Source: Pseudomonadales bacterium
GTDB lineage: Bacteria > Pseudomonadota > Gammaproteobacteria > Pseudomonadales > Azotimanducaceae
Direction of reading: 5' to 3'
Length of the DNA stretch: 18,989 nucleotides
Assembly: GCA_028822125.1 (NCBI GenBank)
Contig: JAPKEK010000002.1
Location: 1-18,989, forward strand
In this document: positions 1-7,584 of the stretch, one piece after another
Numbering within the stretch: the stretch's first letter is position 1
Layout: each line of letters begins with the position of its first letter
Program-made: the position numbers and the translations under genes
The notes under the pieces: generated by a model
Told to the model about the DNA's origin: nothing
What the model saw: only the letters and a program-made list of their open reading frames with translations
Databases searched by the model: none

Positions 1-1
1 C

Positions 2-1018
2 GAGTCCGGCGCACCCCCGGATATGTTGCCAGATAAGAGTTGGCTGCGGCCTAAGACCACTGATTATAAAGCCTACACCACGGCATTTGATGAAGTGGTT
101 GTAGCGGACCAACTCTGCGATGCGGAGGAGTTAGATCGTCTGCGTGGGGTCTTGGATGCGCACTTACAGAATTCACAGATCATCATCAGTAAGCTTGCTA
201 ATCGATTGCAGCGGAAATTGATGGCGCAACAGAATAGAACCTGGGAGTTTGATTTAGAGGAAGGGACGCTGGATACATCAAGGTTACCCGGCATTATCAT
301 AGACCCGTTTAGTTCCCTTGCTTTTAAGCAGGAAAAAGAAACCAAGTTTCGGGATACCGTGGTCTCTCTGCTTATTGATAGTTCAGGTTCAATGCGTGGG
401 CGGTCTATTTCCATTGCCGCGATGTGTGCAGATATCCTTGGGCGTACCCTGGAAAGATGCACTGTAAAAGTTGAAATCCTGGGATTTACCACCCGGGCAT
501 GGCGCGGAGGGCAAGCCAGGGAAAGCTGGCTCCAGCAGGGTAAACCTCAACAACCAGGTCGGCTCAACGATTTGCGCCACATCATTTATAAGGCTGCAGA
601 TACGCCCTGGCGGCGAGCCAGGCGTAACCTCGGGTTGATGATGCGAGAAGAACTTCTTAAAGAGAATATCGATGGCGAGGCGCTACTTTGGGCCCATAAC
701 CGCATTGTTGGCCGGCCCGAAGACCGTCGAATTATGATGGTGATTTCAGACGGGTTGCCCGTTGATAACAGTACTTTACTTGTTAACTCGAGTAATTATC
801 TTGAACAGCATCTGAAATACGCGATCGATAAGATCGAGAACTTTTCGGATGTAGAACTGGTGGCGATTGGGATTGGTCATGATGTCACCCATCACTATCG
901 CAGGGCTGTGACTATTACAGATGCTGAGCAGTTGGGTGATGCAATTACCGAGCAGTTAGTTGACTTGTTTGATGAACAGGCTAACCAGACTTTGGCCAAG
1001 AATTCAGCGGGCCGCTGA
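2..1018 (+). CDS. cobT: CobT-type VWA-domain protein (cobaltochelatase CobT family), 5' partial
   Basis: The reading frame is open to the left edge, so the first ATG (23) is internal and the N-terminal half lies outside the window. The visible ~330 residues match the CobT C-terminal region: a conserved helical stretch (ANRLQRKLMAQQNR, about residues 60-73 from ATG 23), the FKQEKETKFRDTVVSLLIDSSGSMRG region with the MIDAS motif D-S-S-G-S, then EILGFTTRAW, NIDGEALLWAH and VISDGLPVD typical of a VWA fold. In the family CobT pairs with the AAA+ protein CobS to insert cobalt in aerobic cobalamin synthesis, but many proteobacteria carry CobS/CobT-like pairs without that pathway, so the substrate is open. 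The stop is 2 bases before the NUDIX start, implying co-transcription. Family assignment is firm; metal chelation is inference. Confidence 0.88.
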   Translation, partial: ESGAPPDMLPDKSWLRPKTTDYKAYTTAFDEVVVADQLCDAEELDRLRGVLDAHLQNSQIIISKLANRLQRKLMAQQNRTWEFDLEEGTLDTSRLPGIIIDPFSSLAFKQEKETKFRDTVVSLLIDSSGSMRGRSISIAAMCADILGRTLERCTVKVEILGFTTRAWRGGQARESWLQQGKPQQPGRLNDLRHIIYKAADTPWRRARRNLGLMMREELLKENIDGEALLWAHNRIVGRPEDRRIMMVISDGLPVDNSTLLVNSSNYLEQHLKYAIDKIENFSDVELVAIGIGHDVTHHYRRAVTITDAEQLGDAITEQLVDLFDEQANQTLAKNSAGR

Positions 1019-1020
1019 GG

Positions 1021-1554
1021 TTGTACCGGCGGTGGCTGGGTAGAGCCCTGGGTCGATATGTACAGCGTTACCCGCTTGAAAGGTCCCAGGTGGATCGATT
1101 TTCTGGCTTTGTCAGAATCAACAAACACTGTTTTGAAAGATCTTCCCTGGCAGGTCATGTTACCGGGTCAGCCTGGATTGTAGATGCGGGTCGCAGGCAC
1201 TGTTTGCTGACCAACCATAAAAAGCTGAATAGGTGGCTGCAACCCGGAGGGCATGCTGACGGTGACGGTGACATTGCTGGTGTGGCTCTAAGGGAAGCTT
1301 ACGAGGAATCCGGGCTACCCTGCCTGGCGTTAGTCGATCCAGAAATATTTGATATTGATATCCATCTGATACCGGCACGTCAGAATGAGCCTGAACACTT
1401 TCATTATGATGTGAGATTCTTAATTGAATGTGGTAGCGATGAAAGGTATGTGATAAGTGAAGAGTCCCATGATTTAGCTTGGGTCCCGCTGACGCAGGTA
1501 AGAACTTACTCGACCGAATATTCCATTCTGCGAATGGTTCAGAAAACGCCTTGA
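1021..1554 (+). CDS. NUDIX hydrolase
   Basis: A 177-residue cytoplasmic pyrophosphohydrolase-type protein. The Nudix box spans about residues 77-99 (GGHADGDGD...REAYEESGL); the catalytic R-E-x-x-E-E core is present, but the usual upstream Glu of G-x5-E is Gly here. Later segments (IHLIPARQNEPEHFHYDVRFL, SEESHDLAWVPL) are typical of a proteobacterial NUDIX subgroup. No ATG is in frame. TTG at 1021 is chosen because the segment GRYVQRYPLERSQVDRF looks like the family's N-terminal helix. GTG at 1090 is a rival because GAAAGG lies 6 bases before it. The gene directly follows the CobT-like gene and ends 7 bases from the convergent oppF. Substrate unknown. Confidence 0.85.
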   Translation: MYRRWLGRALGRYVQRYPLERSQVDRFSGFVRINKHCFERSSLAGHVTGSAWIVDAGRRHCLLTNHKKLNRWLQPGGHADGDGDIAGVALREAYEESGLPCLALVDPEIFDIDIHLIPARQNEPEHFHYDVRFLIECGSDERYVISEESHDLAWVPLTQVRTYSTEYSILRMVQKTP

Positions 1555-1561
1555 GGTTGCT

Positions 1562-2515
1562 CTAATCAGTGTAAAGGTGACAGCTTACGCTATGCTCCTC
1601 AGCAACCTGGGTTGCATTGGGGGTTACTGTCAGGCAATGCTCCATTGCCTGAGGACAGCGATCGGCAAAACGACATCCTGGTCTGATATTGATGGGCGAT
1701 GTCACCTCGCCGCGAATGGGTTTATGCTTTCGCTGGCGTTCAATGTTGGGGTCGGGTTCTGGGTTTGATTCAATAAGGAGTTGCGTATAGGGGTGTTTGG
1801 GGTTGTAGAAAACCTGATCAGAAGGCCCAGATTCCACCAGGGTTCCAAGATACATGACCACCATGCGGTCTGAAACATAACGGACCATGGATAAGTCGTG
1901 AGCGATAAACAGCAGTGTTAAGCCCAGCGTTTGTTTGAGTTCCTCCAGGAGATTGACGACCTGGGCCTGTACGGAAACATCCAGAGCGGAAATGGGTTCA
2001 TCGCAGACCACAAACTTGGGTGCTATAATCATCGATCGGGCAATACCAATACGTTGTCGTTGGCCGCCTGAAAATTCGTGTGGATAACGAGACATATGGT
2101 CACTATGCAAACCAACCCGGTGTAACCAGTAACTGACTTGTTCCTTGATATCGGTTTTGTTCAGCCTGCCCTGGATTTCCAGACCTTCACCGACGATGTC
2201 CAGAATTGTCATACGTGGATTGAGTGAAGAGTAGGGGTCTTGAAAGATCATTTGCATGAGTTGCGAATAGTGCAGGTGATCTCCTGCAGAAAAATTTGCC
2301 GGCAGCGGGGTATCGTCAAAATACGCCTCGCCACTGGTCCTTGGATGCAGGCCAATCAGGGTTTTGCCGAATGTTGACTTTCCAGAACCGCTTTCGCCCA
2401 CCAGGCCGAGGATTTCATTTTGAGCAATTTCCAGGGATACGCCGTCTACCGCGTGTAGGATCTGGCCTTTGCCCAGGGAGAAATGCTTTTTAAGGTTATT
2501 GGTTCTAATGAGCAC
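1562..2515 (-). CDS. oppF: Oligopeptide ABC transporter ATP-binding protein OppF
   Basis: One of two cytoplasmic ATPases that power peptide import. 317 residues, a normal length. Walker A GESGSGKST at about 40-48, Q-loop Q92, signature SGGQR at 149-153, Walker B FVVCDE at 168-173, H-loop H206. The oligopeptide-transporter C-terminal extension carries CRFADRCP and two further Cys (281, 287, 294, 312), the pattern associated with an iron-sulfur site in Dpp/Opp ATPases. The start is GTG at 2515, overlapping the end of oppD by 11 bases; no strong Shine-Dalgarno is seen, so coupling is likely. Last gene of the opp run; it converges on the NUDIX gene. DppF is the alternative name; the order and the OppA-like partner favour Opp. 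Confidence 0.92.
   Translation of the reverse strand: MLIRTNNLKKHFSLGKGQILHAVDGVSLEIAQNEILGLVGESGSGKSTFGKTLIGLHPRTSGEAYFDDTPLPANFSAGDHLHYSQLMQMIFQDPYSSLNPRMTILDIVGEGLEIQGRLNKTDIKEQVSYWLHRVGLHSDHMSRYPHEFSGGQRQRIGIARSMIIAPKFVVCDEPISALDVSVQAQVVNLLEELKQTLGLTLLFIAHDLSMVRYVSDRMVVMYLGTLVESGPSDQVFYNPKHPYTQLLIESNPEPDPNIERQRKHKPIRGEVTSPINIRPGCRFADRCPQAMEHCLTVTPNATQVAEEHSVSCHLYTD
1627..1658. repeat. Strong hairpin inside the 3' end of oppF
   Basis: Arms CTGTC+AGGCAATG (1627-1639) and CATTGCCT+GACAG (1643-1658) pair for 13 bp with a 3-base loop and a 3-base bulge (GAG). It overlaps the codons of the C-terminal CPQAMEHC segment, about 70 bases inside the oppF stop and about 75 bases past the NUDIX stop. 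No T-run follows on either strand, so a classic intrinsic terminator is not supported; it may protect a 3' end or slow convergent polymerases. Confidence 0.5.
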
Positions 2516-3548
2516 CGGGTGTACCCATAAGTTTCAGGGGTTGGTACAGTTCTTCAACATCAGGTGCATCTTTGTGTTGCAGCCAGCATCGAGACAGGTG
2601 TCCGGAATCGCCAGGGTCTTCCATTAATACGGGCAATTGACTCTTACAGATTTGCATGGCCTGAGGACAGCGGGCGGTATAACCGCATCCTTGGGGCGGC
2701 GAGAATAAATCGGGCGGGCTGCCTGGAATAGGCTGAAGTCTTTTATCTCCCCTGCCTGTATTGGATGGCATGGCTGATTTAAGGCCCAGCGTGTAAGGGT
2801 GAGCGCTGCGATAGAAAATATCGTCAAGGGAACCACGTTCGATAATTTGTCCTGCATACATCACGGCAACTTCGTCAGCCATTCTTGCAACCACGGCTAA
2901 ATCGTGGGTAATGAGAAGAATTGACATGCCTTCGGTTCTCTGCAATTCGGTCAGTAATTCGAGAATTTGTTCCTGAATGGTCACATCCAGTGCCGTGGTG
3001 GGTTCATCAGCAATTAACAAAGAGGGATTGCAGGCCAGGCTTTGCGCAATCATAGCTCTTTGCAGCATGCCGCCTGAGAACTCAAAAGGGTACTGGCGCG
3101 CCCTTTTGCTGGCCTCTGGAATGTGCGTCCTGTCCAATAGTTTAATGGCCATTGCAAGTGCTTCTGAATGACTCTTGCCACGATGAACCATGAGAGTTTC
3201 GGCAATTTGATTGCCAATAGTCATGCTCGGATTTAACGAAGTCATGGGATCCTGGAAAATCATACCGATTTCTACACCCCGGTAGCGATTTGCCTCGATC
3301 GCAGAGAGTCCCAGGATTTCCTCACCCTTTATCTTTGCTGAGCCGCTGGTGATCTTCCCCGGTGGCATGGGAATGATACCCATCACCGATTGCACGGTCA
3401 CTGATTTGCCGCATCCGGATTCGCCGACAATTGCCAGGGTTTTGCCGGCCTTTACCGCAAAGCTGACCCCTCGTACGGCCTGAACGGTACCGCCGAATGT
3501 TTTAAATTCAACGTACAGGTCGGTAACTTCTAGTATATTTTTGGTCAC
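2505..3548 (-). CDS. oppD: Oligopeptide ABC transporter ATP-binding protein OppD
   Basis: Second cytoplasmic ATPase of the importer, 347 residues. Walker A GESGCGKS at about 42-49, Q-loop in IFQDP near 99, signature SGGM at 158-161 (Met instead of Gln, as is usual in OppD/DppD), Walker B LLIADE at 177-182, H-loop H215. The C-terminal peptide-transporter extension contains CGYTARCPQAMQIC (Cys 288, 294, 301) and a later Cys 321. GTG start at 3548, 2 bases after the oppC stop; the 3' end overlaps oppF. It works as a heterodimer with OppF on the cytoplasmic side of OppB/OppC. The roughly 15-residue tail after the last Cys is slightly long and not recognisable. Confidence 0.92.
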   Translation of the reverse strand: MTKNILEVTDLYVEFKTFGGTVQAVRGVSFAVKAGKTLAIVGESGCGKSVTVQSVMGIIPMPPGKITSGSAKIKGEEILGLSAIEANRYRGVEIGMIFQDPMTSLNPSMTIGNQIAETLMVHRGKSHSEALAMAIKLLDRTHIPEASKRARQYPFEFSGGMLQRAMIAQSLACNPSLLIADEPTTALDVTIQEQILELLTELQRTEGMSILLITHDLAVVARMADEVAVMYAGQIIERGSLDDIFYRSAHPYTLGLKSAMPSNTGRGDKRLQPIPGSPPDLFSPPQGCGYTARCPQAMQICKSQLPVLMEDPGDSGHLSRCWLQHKDAPDVEELYQPLKLMGTPGAH

Positions 3549-3550
3549 AG

Positions 3551-4963
3551 TTATTCTCTCGATCGCATTCTTGCATCGAGGGCCTCGGTAAGACCGTCCC
3601 CTAATAGATTAAATGCCAGTACCGTGATGCTGATGAATAGCGCCGGGAAGAAGAGTTCGTGGGGATGGCTCAACATCGTCTTAACACCTTCATTACACAT
3701 TGAACCCCACGAAGGGGTAGGCGGCGCGACGCCCATACCAATGAAAGAAAGAAATGCTTCTGTGAATATAGCAGAAGGCACCGCAAAGGTGAGTGTAACC
3801 AGTATCACGCCCATGGTATTCGGGATAATGTGACGCAGGATTAAGTACCGGGGTTTACCACCCAGTATTCGAGCTGCTTCAATGTAACCTTGTTCTCGGA
3901 TCTGCAGTACCTGGCCTCGTACCAATCGTGCTGTCGCTGGCCACAATAGCAGCACCAGGGCTAATAGCATGGGAAAGATGCCACTTTCGCCCGGGCCAAT
4001 GCCGAAGGCAATCTTAAACAGAATCATAAACAGCAGAAACGGCAGAGCCACGACAAAGTCAGCAAAGCGCATGAGAAGTTGATCGATACGGTTGCCAAAA
4101 TAACCTGCGAACCCGCCATACAGGATGCCGATGGATACGTAAATGAACGGCGCTACTATGCCGATAAACAGGGACACGCGAGCACCTTCCATCAAGCGGG
4201 CGAGCATGTCTCTACCTAGATAGTCGGTTCCAAAAGGGTGGAACTCAAGGGTGATGACACTACCGATTACTGCGTCTTGGGTTGGTCCCAGGATATTCCT
4301 TTCCATTGCCTCACGGGTACTGATGGCAAGTATAGGCTCGACCTTGATGCTGGTAAATTGATTGTATTCGTCGAACCCGTCGGTCGGAACGATGGAATAG
4401 TAGTAGGTAATGGCCTTAAGGCTGAGTCGGTCTTCATAACCAATTTGATTGCCTGCGGTAATTGATATCAGTGGCAAGCCCAGGTTGTTGAATCCCTCTG
4501 GTTTGGATTCGTTTCGATAAATATTGTAACCACCCGCATTGGATAGCGCGTCCCAGAGCAATCTGACTGCCTGGGTTGAGGCGGTTTCGGCGAGCCCGAA
4601 TGCCGATACTGGATCAACTTGATCGGCTATCTCATTGGGTATGGCAGGCAAAGCAGGATCGACAGGGGGTGTCCAGGGTAAGGGGTTTTCAACTAAAGTG
4701 GCCCTTTTTGGTAGCGATGGCGCCTGGGAGATTTGATTCAGGTCCTGCAGGGTAGGATCCACATTCCAGACAATGGGGCCTACCAGCGTGAATAATGCTA
4801 AGGCGGCAATCAGGTAAAGTGAGATGAGTGCCCTTACATTCTTCTTTAGTCGTCGCCCGGCGTCCTGCCAGTAAGACAGAGAAGGGCGGGTGATCAGTTC
4901 GCCCTGATTTTCTGCCTCTAGGGGCAGGAAGTCTGCTGTACTGAGCGTTCCGTGATGGCTCAT
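3551..4963 (-). CDS. oppC: Oligopeptide ABC transporter permease OppC with a large periplasmic insert
   Basis: Inner-membrane permease subunit, 470 residues against about 300 for a usual OppC. It has a cytoplasmic N-terminus (1-45), TM1 at about 46-66, then some 160 extra residues (about 83-241) before the conserved HPFGTDYLGRD motif (242-251) that normally follows TM1 closely. After it the permease is standard: further membrane segments from 265 on and an EAA loop (EAARILGG...HIIPN, 362-382) that docks the ATPases. The insert includes a fibronectin-III-like domain, annotated separately. The start ATG (4963) overlaps the oppB stop as ATGA, so translation is coupled. The two-membrane-domain importer logic with OppB is well established; the insert's role is unknown. 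Confidence 0.9.
   Translation of the reverse strand: MSHHGTLSTADFLPLEAENQGELITRPSLSYWQDAGRRLKKNVRALISLYLIAALALFTLVGPIVWNVDPTLQDLNQISQAPSLPKRATLVENPLPWTPPVDPALPAIPNEIADQVDPVSAFGLAETASTQAVRLLWDALSNAGGYNIYRNESKPEGFNNLGLPLISITAGNQIGYEDRLSLKAITYYYSIVPTDGFDEYNQFTSIKVEPILAISTREAMERNILGPTQDAVIGSVITLEFHPFGTDYLGRDMLARLMEGARVSLFIGIVAPFIYVSIGILYGGFAGYFGNRIDQLLMRFADFVVALPFLLFMILFKIAFGIGPGESGIFPMLLALVLLLWPATARLVRGQVLQIREQGYIEAARILGGKPRYLILRHIIPNTMGVILVTLTFAVPSAIFTEAFLSFIGMGVAPPTPSWGSMCNEGVKTMLSHPHELFFPALFISITVLAFNLLGDGLTEALDARMRSRE
4325..4612 (-). other. Fibronectin-III-like domain inside OppC (residues about 118-213)
   Basis: The segment shows the spacing of a FnIII-like beta sandwich: a Trp in LLWDAL (W137), GYNIYR (146-150), a turn with GYEDR (175-179), then ITYYYSIVPTD (185-195), followed by a short strand before the permease resumes. 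It is preceded by a Pro-rich linker (about 94-108). By topology it would sit on the periplasmic face between TM1 and TM2. Assigned by motif reading only, without a profile search. Confidence 0.6.
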
Positions 4964-5892
4964 TGAAGCCGGACCCTTGGATCGATGAAACCGTAGAGAA
5001 TGTCGACCAGGATCACCATCAGAACTAGAAAGGAGCCATAAAAAACCGTAGTCCCCATAATAACCGTGTAATCTAGCTGTTGTACGGCCTGTACGAAGTA
5101 TCGACCCAGGCCCGGTATTGCAAAGACAAGTTCAACCACAAAACCACCGGTAGTGATAGCCGCTATTTGCGGGCCTAACACGGTAATGACCGGAAGAATG
5201 GCATTTCTGAGCTGATGCCTAAAGAAAATTCTTAGCGGCGATAAGCCTTTCGCTTTGGCTGTCTTAATATAATCTTCGTTGACCACATCAAGCATTGACG
5301 AGCGCATTAAGCGAGTCAGCAGTGCCATGGTGCTCAGGCCTAACACCATAGAAGGCATGAGCATGTGCGAAAAGGTTCCCCAGCCCGCTACAGGCAATAC
5401 AGATTGCCCGGCTAACTGATTGAGGTTCACCAGCAGTAACTGACCCAGCGCTGCGAACACAAAACTGGGCACTGAGATTCCGAGTATAACGAGAAACATG
5501 ATGATGATATCGGGTAACCGGTTTTTGTAGACCGCGGTTATTGCTCCCCACAGAATCCCGCCGAGAGTAGCAAAGAAAATAGCAAGAACGCCCAGCGTAG
5601 CTGATACCGGGAAATGATCTTTTATGATGTCATTAACCTTGCGATTCTGCTGGGTGTAGGAAATCCCGAAATCTCCCGTGAGCATATTTCCGAGGAATAT
5701 AAAATACTGTTCGACCACAGGTTTATCGAGCCCGTATTTGCGCTCAAGGTTGAGTCTGATCTCAGCTGAGACCGCTTTCTGATTCATCAAAGGGTCGCCA
5801 GGTACAAGGTGCATGGCGATAAATGTAGCGGTTGCTATGAACCAGACCGTGATCAGTCCGGCAACCAGCCTTTTAGCAATGTAGCTTAGCAT
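4960..5892 (-). CDS. oppB: Oligopeptide ABC transporter permease OppB
   Basis: Inner-membrane permease partner of OppC, 310 residues, normal for the family. N-terminal TM1 (IAKRLVAGLITVWFIATATF) is followed by the OppB/DppB-type region LVPGDPLMNQKA and the periplasmic GLDKPVVEQYFIFLGNMLTGDFG. Later membrane segments start near residue 100. The EAA-type loop is YIKTAKAKGLSPLRIFFRHQLRNAILP, and the C-terminus has the usual FVVELVFAIPGLGRYFVQAVQQLDY and YGFIDPRVR. ATG start at 5892, 6 bases past the oppA stop; its stop overlaps the oppC start. No clear Shine-Dalgarno, so coupling to oppA is likely. Confidence 0.93.
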   Translation of the reverse strand: MLSYIAKRLVAGLITVWFIATATFIAMHLVPGDPLMNQKAVSAEIRLNLERKYGLDKPVVEQYFIFLGNMLTGDFGISYTQQNRKVNDIIKDHFPVSATLGVLAIFFATLGGILWGAITAVYKNRLPDIIIMFLVILGISVPSFVFAALGQLLLVNLNQLAGQSVLPVAGWGTFSHMLMPSMVLGLSTMALLTRLMRSSMLDVVNEDYIKTAKAKGLSPLRIFFRHQLRNAILPVITVLGPQIAAITTGGFVVELVFAIPGLGRYFVQAVQQLDYTVIMGTTVFYGSFLVLMVILVDILYGFIDPRVRLQ

Positions 5893-5898
5893 AACAAT

Positions 5899-7503
5899 TT
5901 ACTGAACGATTCGTGCGAAGGTAAAGTCCGGGTCAGCCCCGACTACCTTGCGTACTACGCCTCGTACTTTTGGATTAAGCAGATAAATTACGCCCTGCTC
6001 ATACAAGGGCAGTATGACCGCTTCTTCATGGATAATGCGCTGTAATTCTGCCATAGCATCCATGCGGATTTTTGGAATGGAACTGTTCATGGCGGTTCTG
6101 ACGAAACGGTCATACTCAGCGTTGTTATAGCGGCCTCGATTGTTGAGATTCCAGGAAGCGAACAGGTCACCAAAGGTCATCACATCGTCGAAATCGGGTC
6201 CCCAGCCTGCGCCTACTATATCGAAATTGCCTGATGTCATTTTGGCAAGTCTTTGTTTAAAGGTCTGTATGTCAATTTTAATATCCAGATCCAGTTTGTT
6301 TTTCAGCATTCCCTGCAGGTACTCCGCCTGCTTTGCGGCTGTCGGGCTGTCACCGACCAGAAGCACCAATGGTGGAATCTGAGCGATACCGAGTTGCAGC
6401 TTCGCCTGCGTGAGCAGTTTCCTGCCCAAGGCAGTATCGGGTTCTACCTTTGGCGCTGGGTATTCAACGCGGAATTTGCCTTCAGTGCCGCTTAGCCAGA
6501 CAGGAAAGAGGCTCTCGCCCTTTAGATTTCCTGGCGTTGCCAGCACTTTATTAACGAACTCATCAGCATTAAAAACAGCACCAATTGCCTGTCTGAGAGA
6601 TAGATTCCTGGTTACCCGACCTGGCCGATGGTTATATTCAAGGAAAAACACAGAGCCAGTTGAAAAACTGCGAATTCTAAATTTTCTGGTTAAAGCATCC
6701 TGGTAAGTTTCACCATCCAGGCGGGTAAAAATTATTTTGTCATCAATGAACAGATTCAACCTAGCCCGGGTATCTGCCGTGATGTAATCGGCTTCGATCG
6801 CATTGAGTTTGATCTGGTCCCTGTTCCAGTATAGACGGTTTTTTTTCAGTTTCATGGATGCGCTATGCACCCAGTCAGTCATCTCGAAAGCACCGTTGAA
6901 GATAAGGTCATCGGCATCGGCTGCATAGCGGTCCAGTCGGGATTTGTAAAACTTCTCTTGAATGGGGAAGTAGCTTACAAATGCTGTTAATTTGCTGAAA
7001 TAGGCTGTGGGCCTTTCTAACTCGATTTTCAAAGTGAAATCATCGAGCGCCTGGACACCGAGTTGTTCCGGTGCCAGTTTCCCTTGGTTGATGGCTTCCG
7101 CATTTTTGATGGCATATAGGATAAAGGCATATTCCGATGCGGTAGCCGGGTTCAGGGTGGTTCGCCAGGCAAAAACAAAATCATGAGCAGTGACCGTATC
7201 ACCATTGCTCCATTTGGCATCAGGCCTTAGCCAGAAGGTGGCTTTCTTATCGGTAATTTTCCATCGTTCAGCGACGCCTGGAACGAGGCGGCCTCGTCGG
7301 TCATAGCGGGTAAGGCCTTCCATGATGTGGCCCAGCACCATAACCGAGACCTGGTCTGTTGCTTTCATGCCATTGAGTTGAGGTGGTTCCTGAGTCAGCG
7401 CCAGTTTGATGGTCTGGGTGTGGAAGTCAGTAGCATCCGCCTGGCACCAGAAACTTTGCAGTAAAATCAAGACTGCGAGAAAAATAGGCAAGGATGTCGT
7501 CAT
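5899..7503 (-). CDS. oppA: Oligopeptide-binding periplasmic protein OppA (SBP_bac_5 family)
   Basis: Periplasmic receptor that delivers peptides to OppBC, 534 residues. A Sec signal peptide is visible (hydrophobic SLPIFLAVLILLQSF, likely cleavage after QADA near 24); the Cys in it lacks a lipobox. Family segments: LTQEPPQLNGMKATDQ, EGLTRYDRRGRLVPGVAERW, AKWSNGDTVTAHDFVFAWRTTLNPATASEYA (close to OppA), a mid-region LSLRQAIGAVFNADEFV, and the C-terminal DFDDVMTFGDLFASWNLNNRGRYNNAEYDRFV. The start is ATG 7503; no Shine-Dalgarno precedes it, which is unusual for the first gene of a cassette. It is first in oppABCDF and 81 bases downstream of the CoxE-like VWA gene, so either its own promoter or read-through could drive it. 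Confidence 0.92.
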   Translation of the reverse strand: MTTSLPIFLAVLILLQSFWCQADATDFHTQTIKLALTQEPPQLNGMKATDQVSVMVLGHIMEGLTRYDRRGRLVPGVAERWKITDKKATFWLRPDAKWSNGDTVTAHDFVFAWRTTLNPATASEYAFILYAIKNAEAINQGKLAPEQLGVQALDDFTLKIELERPTAYFSKLTAFVSYFPIQEKFYKSRLDRYAADADDLIFNGAFEMTDWVHSASMKLKKNRLYWNRDQIKLNAIEADYITADTRARLNLFIDDKIIFTRLDGETYQDALTRKFRIRSFSTGSVFFLEYNHRPGRVTRNLSLRQAIGAVFNADEFVNKVLATPGNLKGESLFPVWLSGTEGKFRVEYPAPKVEPDTALGRKLLTQAKLQLGIAQIPPLVLLVGDSPTAAKQAEYLQGMLKNKLDLDIKIDIQTFKQRLAKMTSGNFDIVGAGWGPDFDDVMTFGDLFASWNLNNRGRYNNAEYDRFVRTAMNSSIPKIRMDAMAELQRIIHEEAVILPLYEQGVIYLLNPKVRGVVRKVVGADPDFTFARIVQ

Positions 7504-7532
7504 CAGCAGGAAAACAAGTTAGCGAAAGTGGA

Positions 7533-7541
7533 ATTCTAGCA
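7533..7541 (-). promoter_or_regulatory. Possible extended -10 promoter for oppABCDF
   Basis: Read on the minus strand the site is TG-C-TAGAAT, an extended -10 motif with 5 of 6 matches in the hexamer. Transcription would begin roughly 23-25 bases before the oppA ATG. No good -35 hexamer is present at 17 bases, as is common for extended -10 promoters. By-eye call in the 81-base gap. Confidence 0.35.
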
Positions 7542-7584
7542 TGACCTGGTATGGTTTATTCTAAAGCAGTTGAGTCTTATTTAT

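Noticed and set aside
73..492. Antisense open frames over cobT and other genes (for example 12268-12855 minus)
   Set aside because: They have no family features and lie wholly over well-supported genes on the other strand.
1648..2675. Shared GCCTGAGGACAGCG string in oppF and oppD
   Set aside because: It encodes the conserved CPQAM segment in both ATPases, so it reflects paralogy rather than a DNA repeat with its own role.
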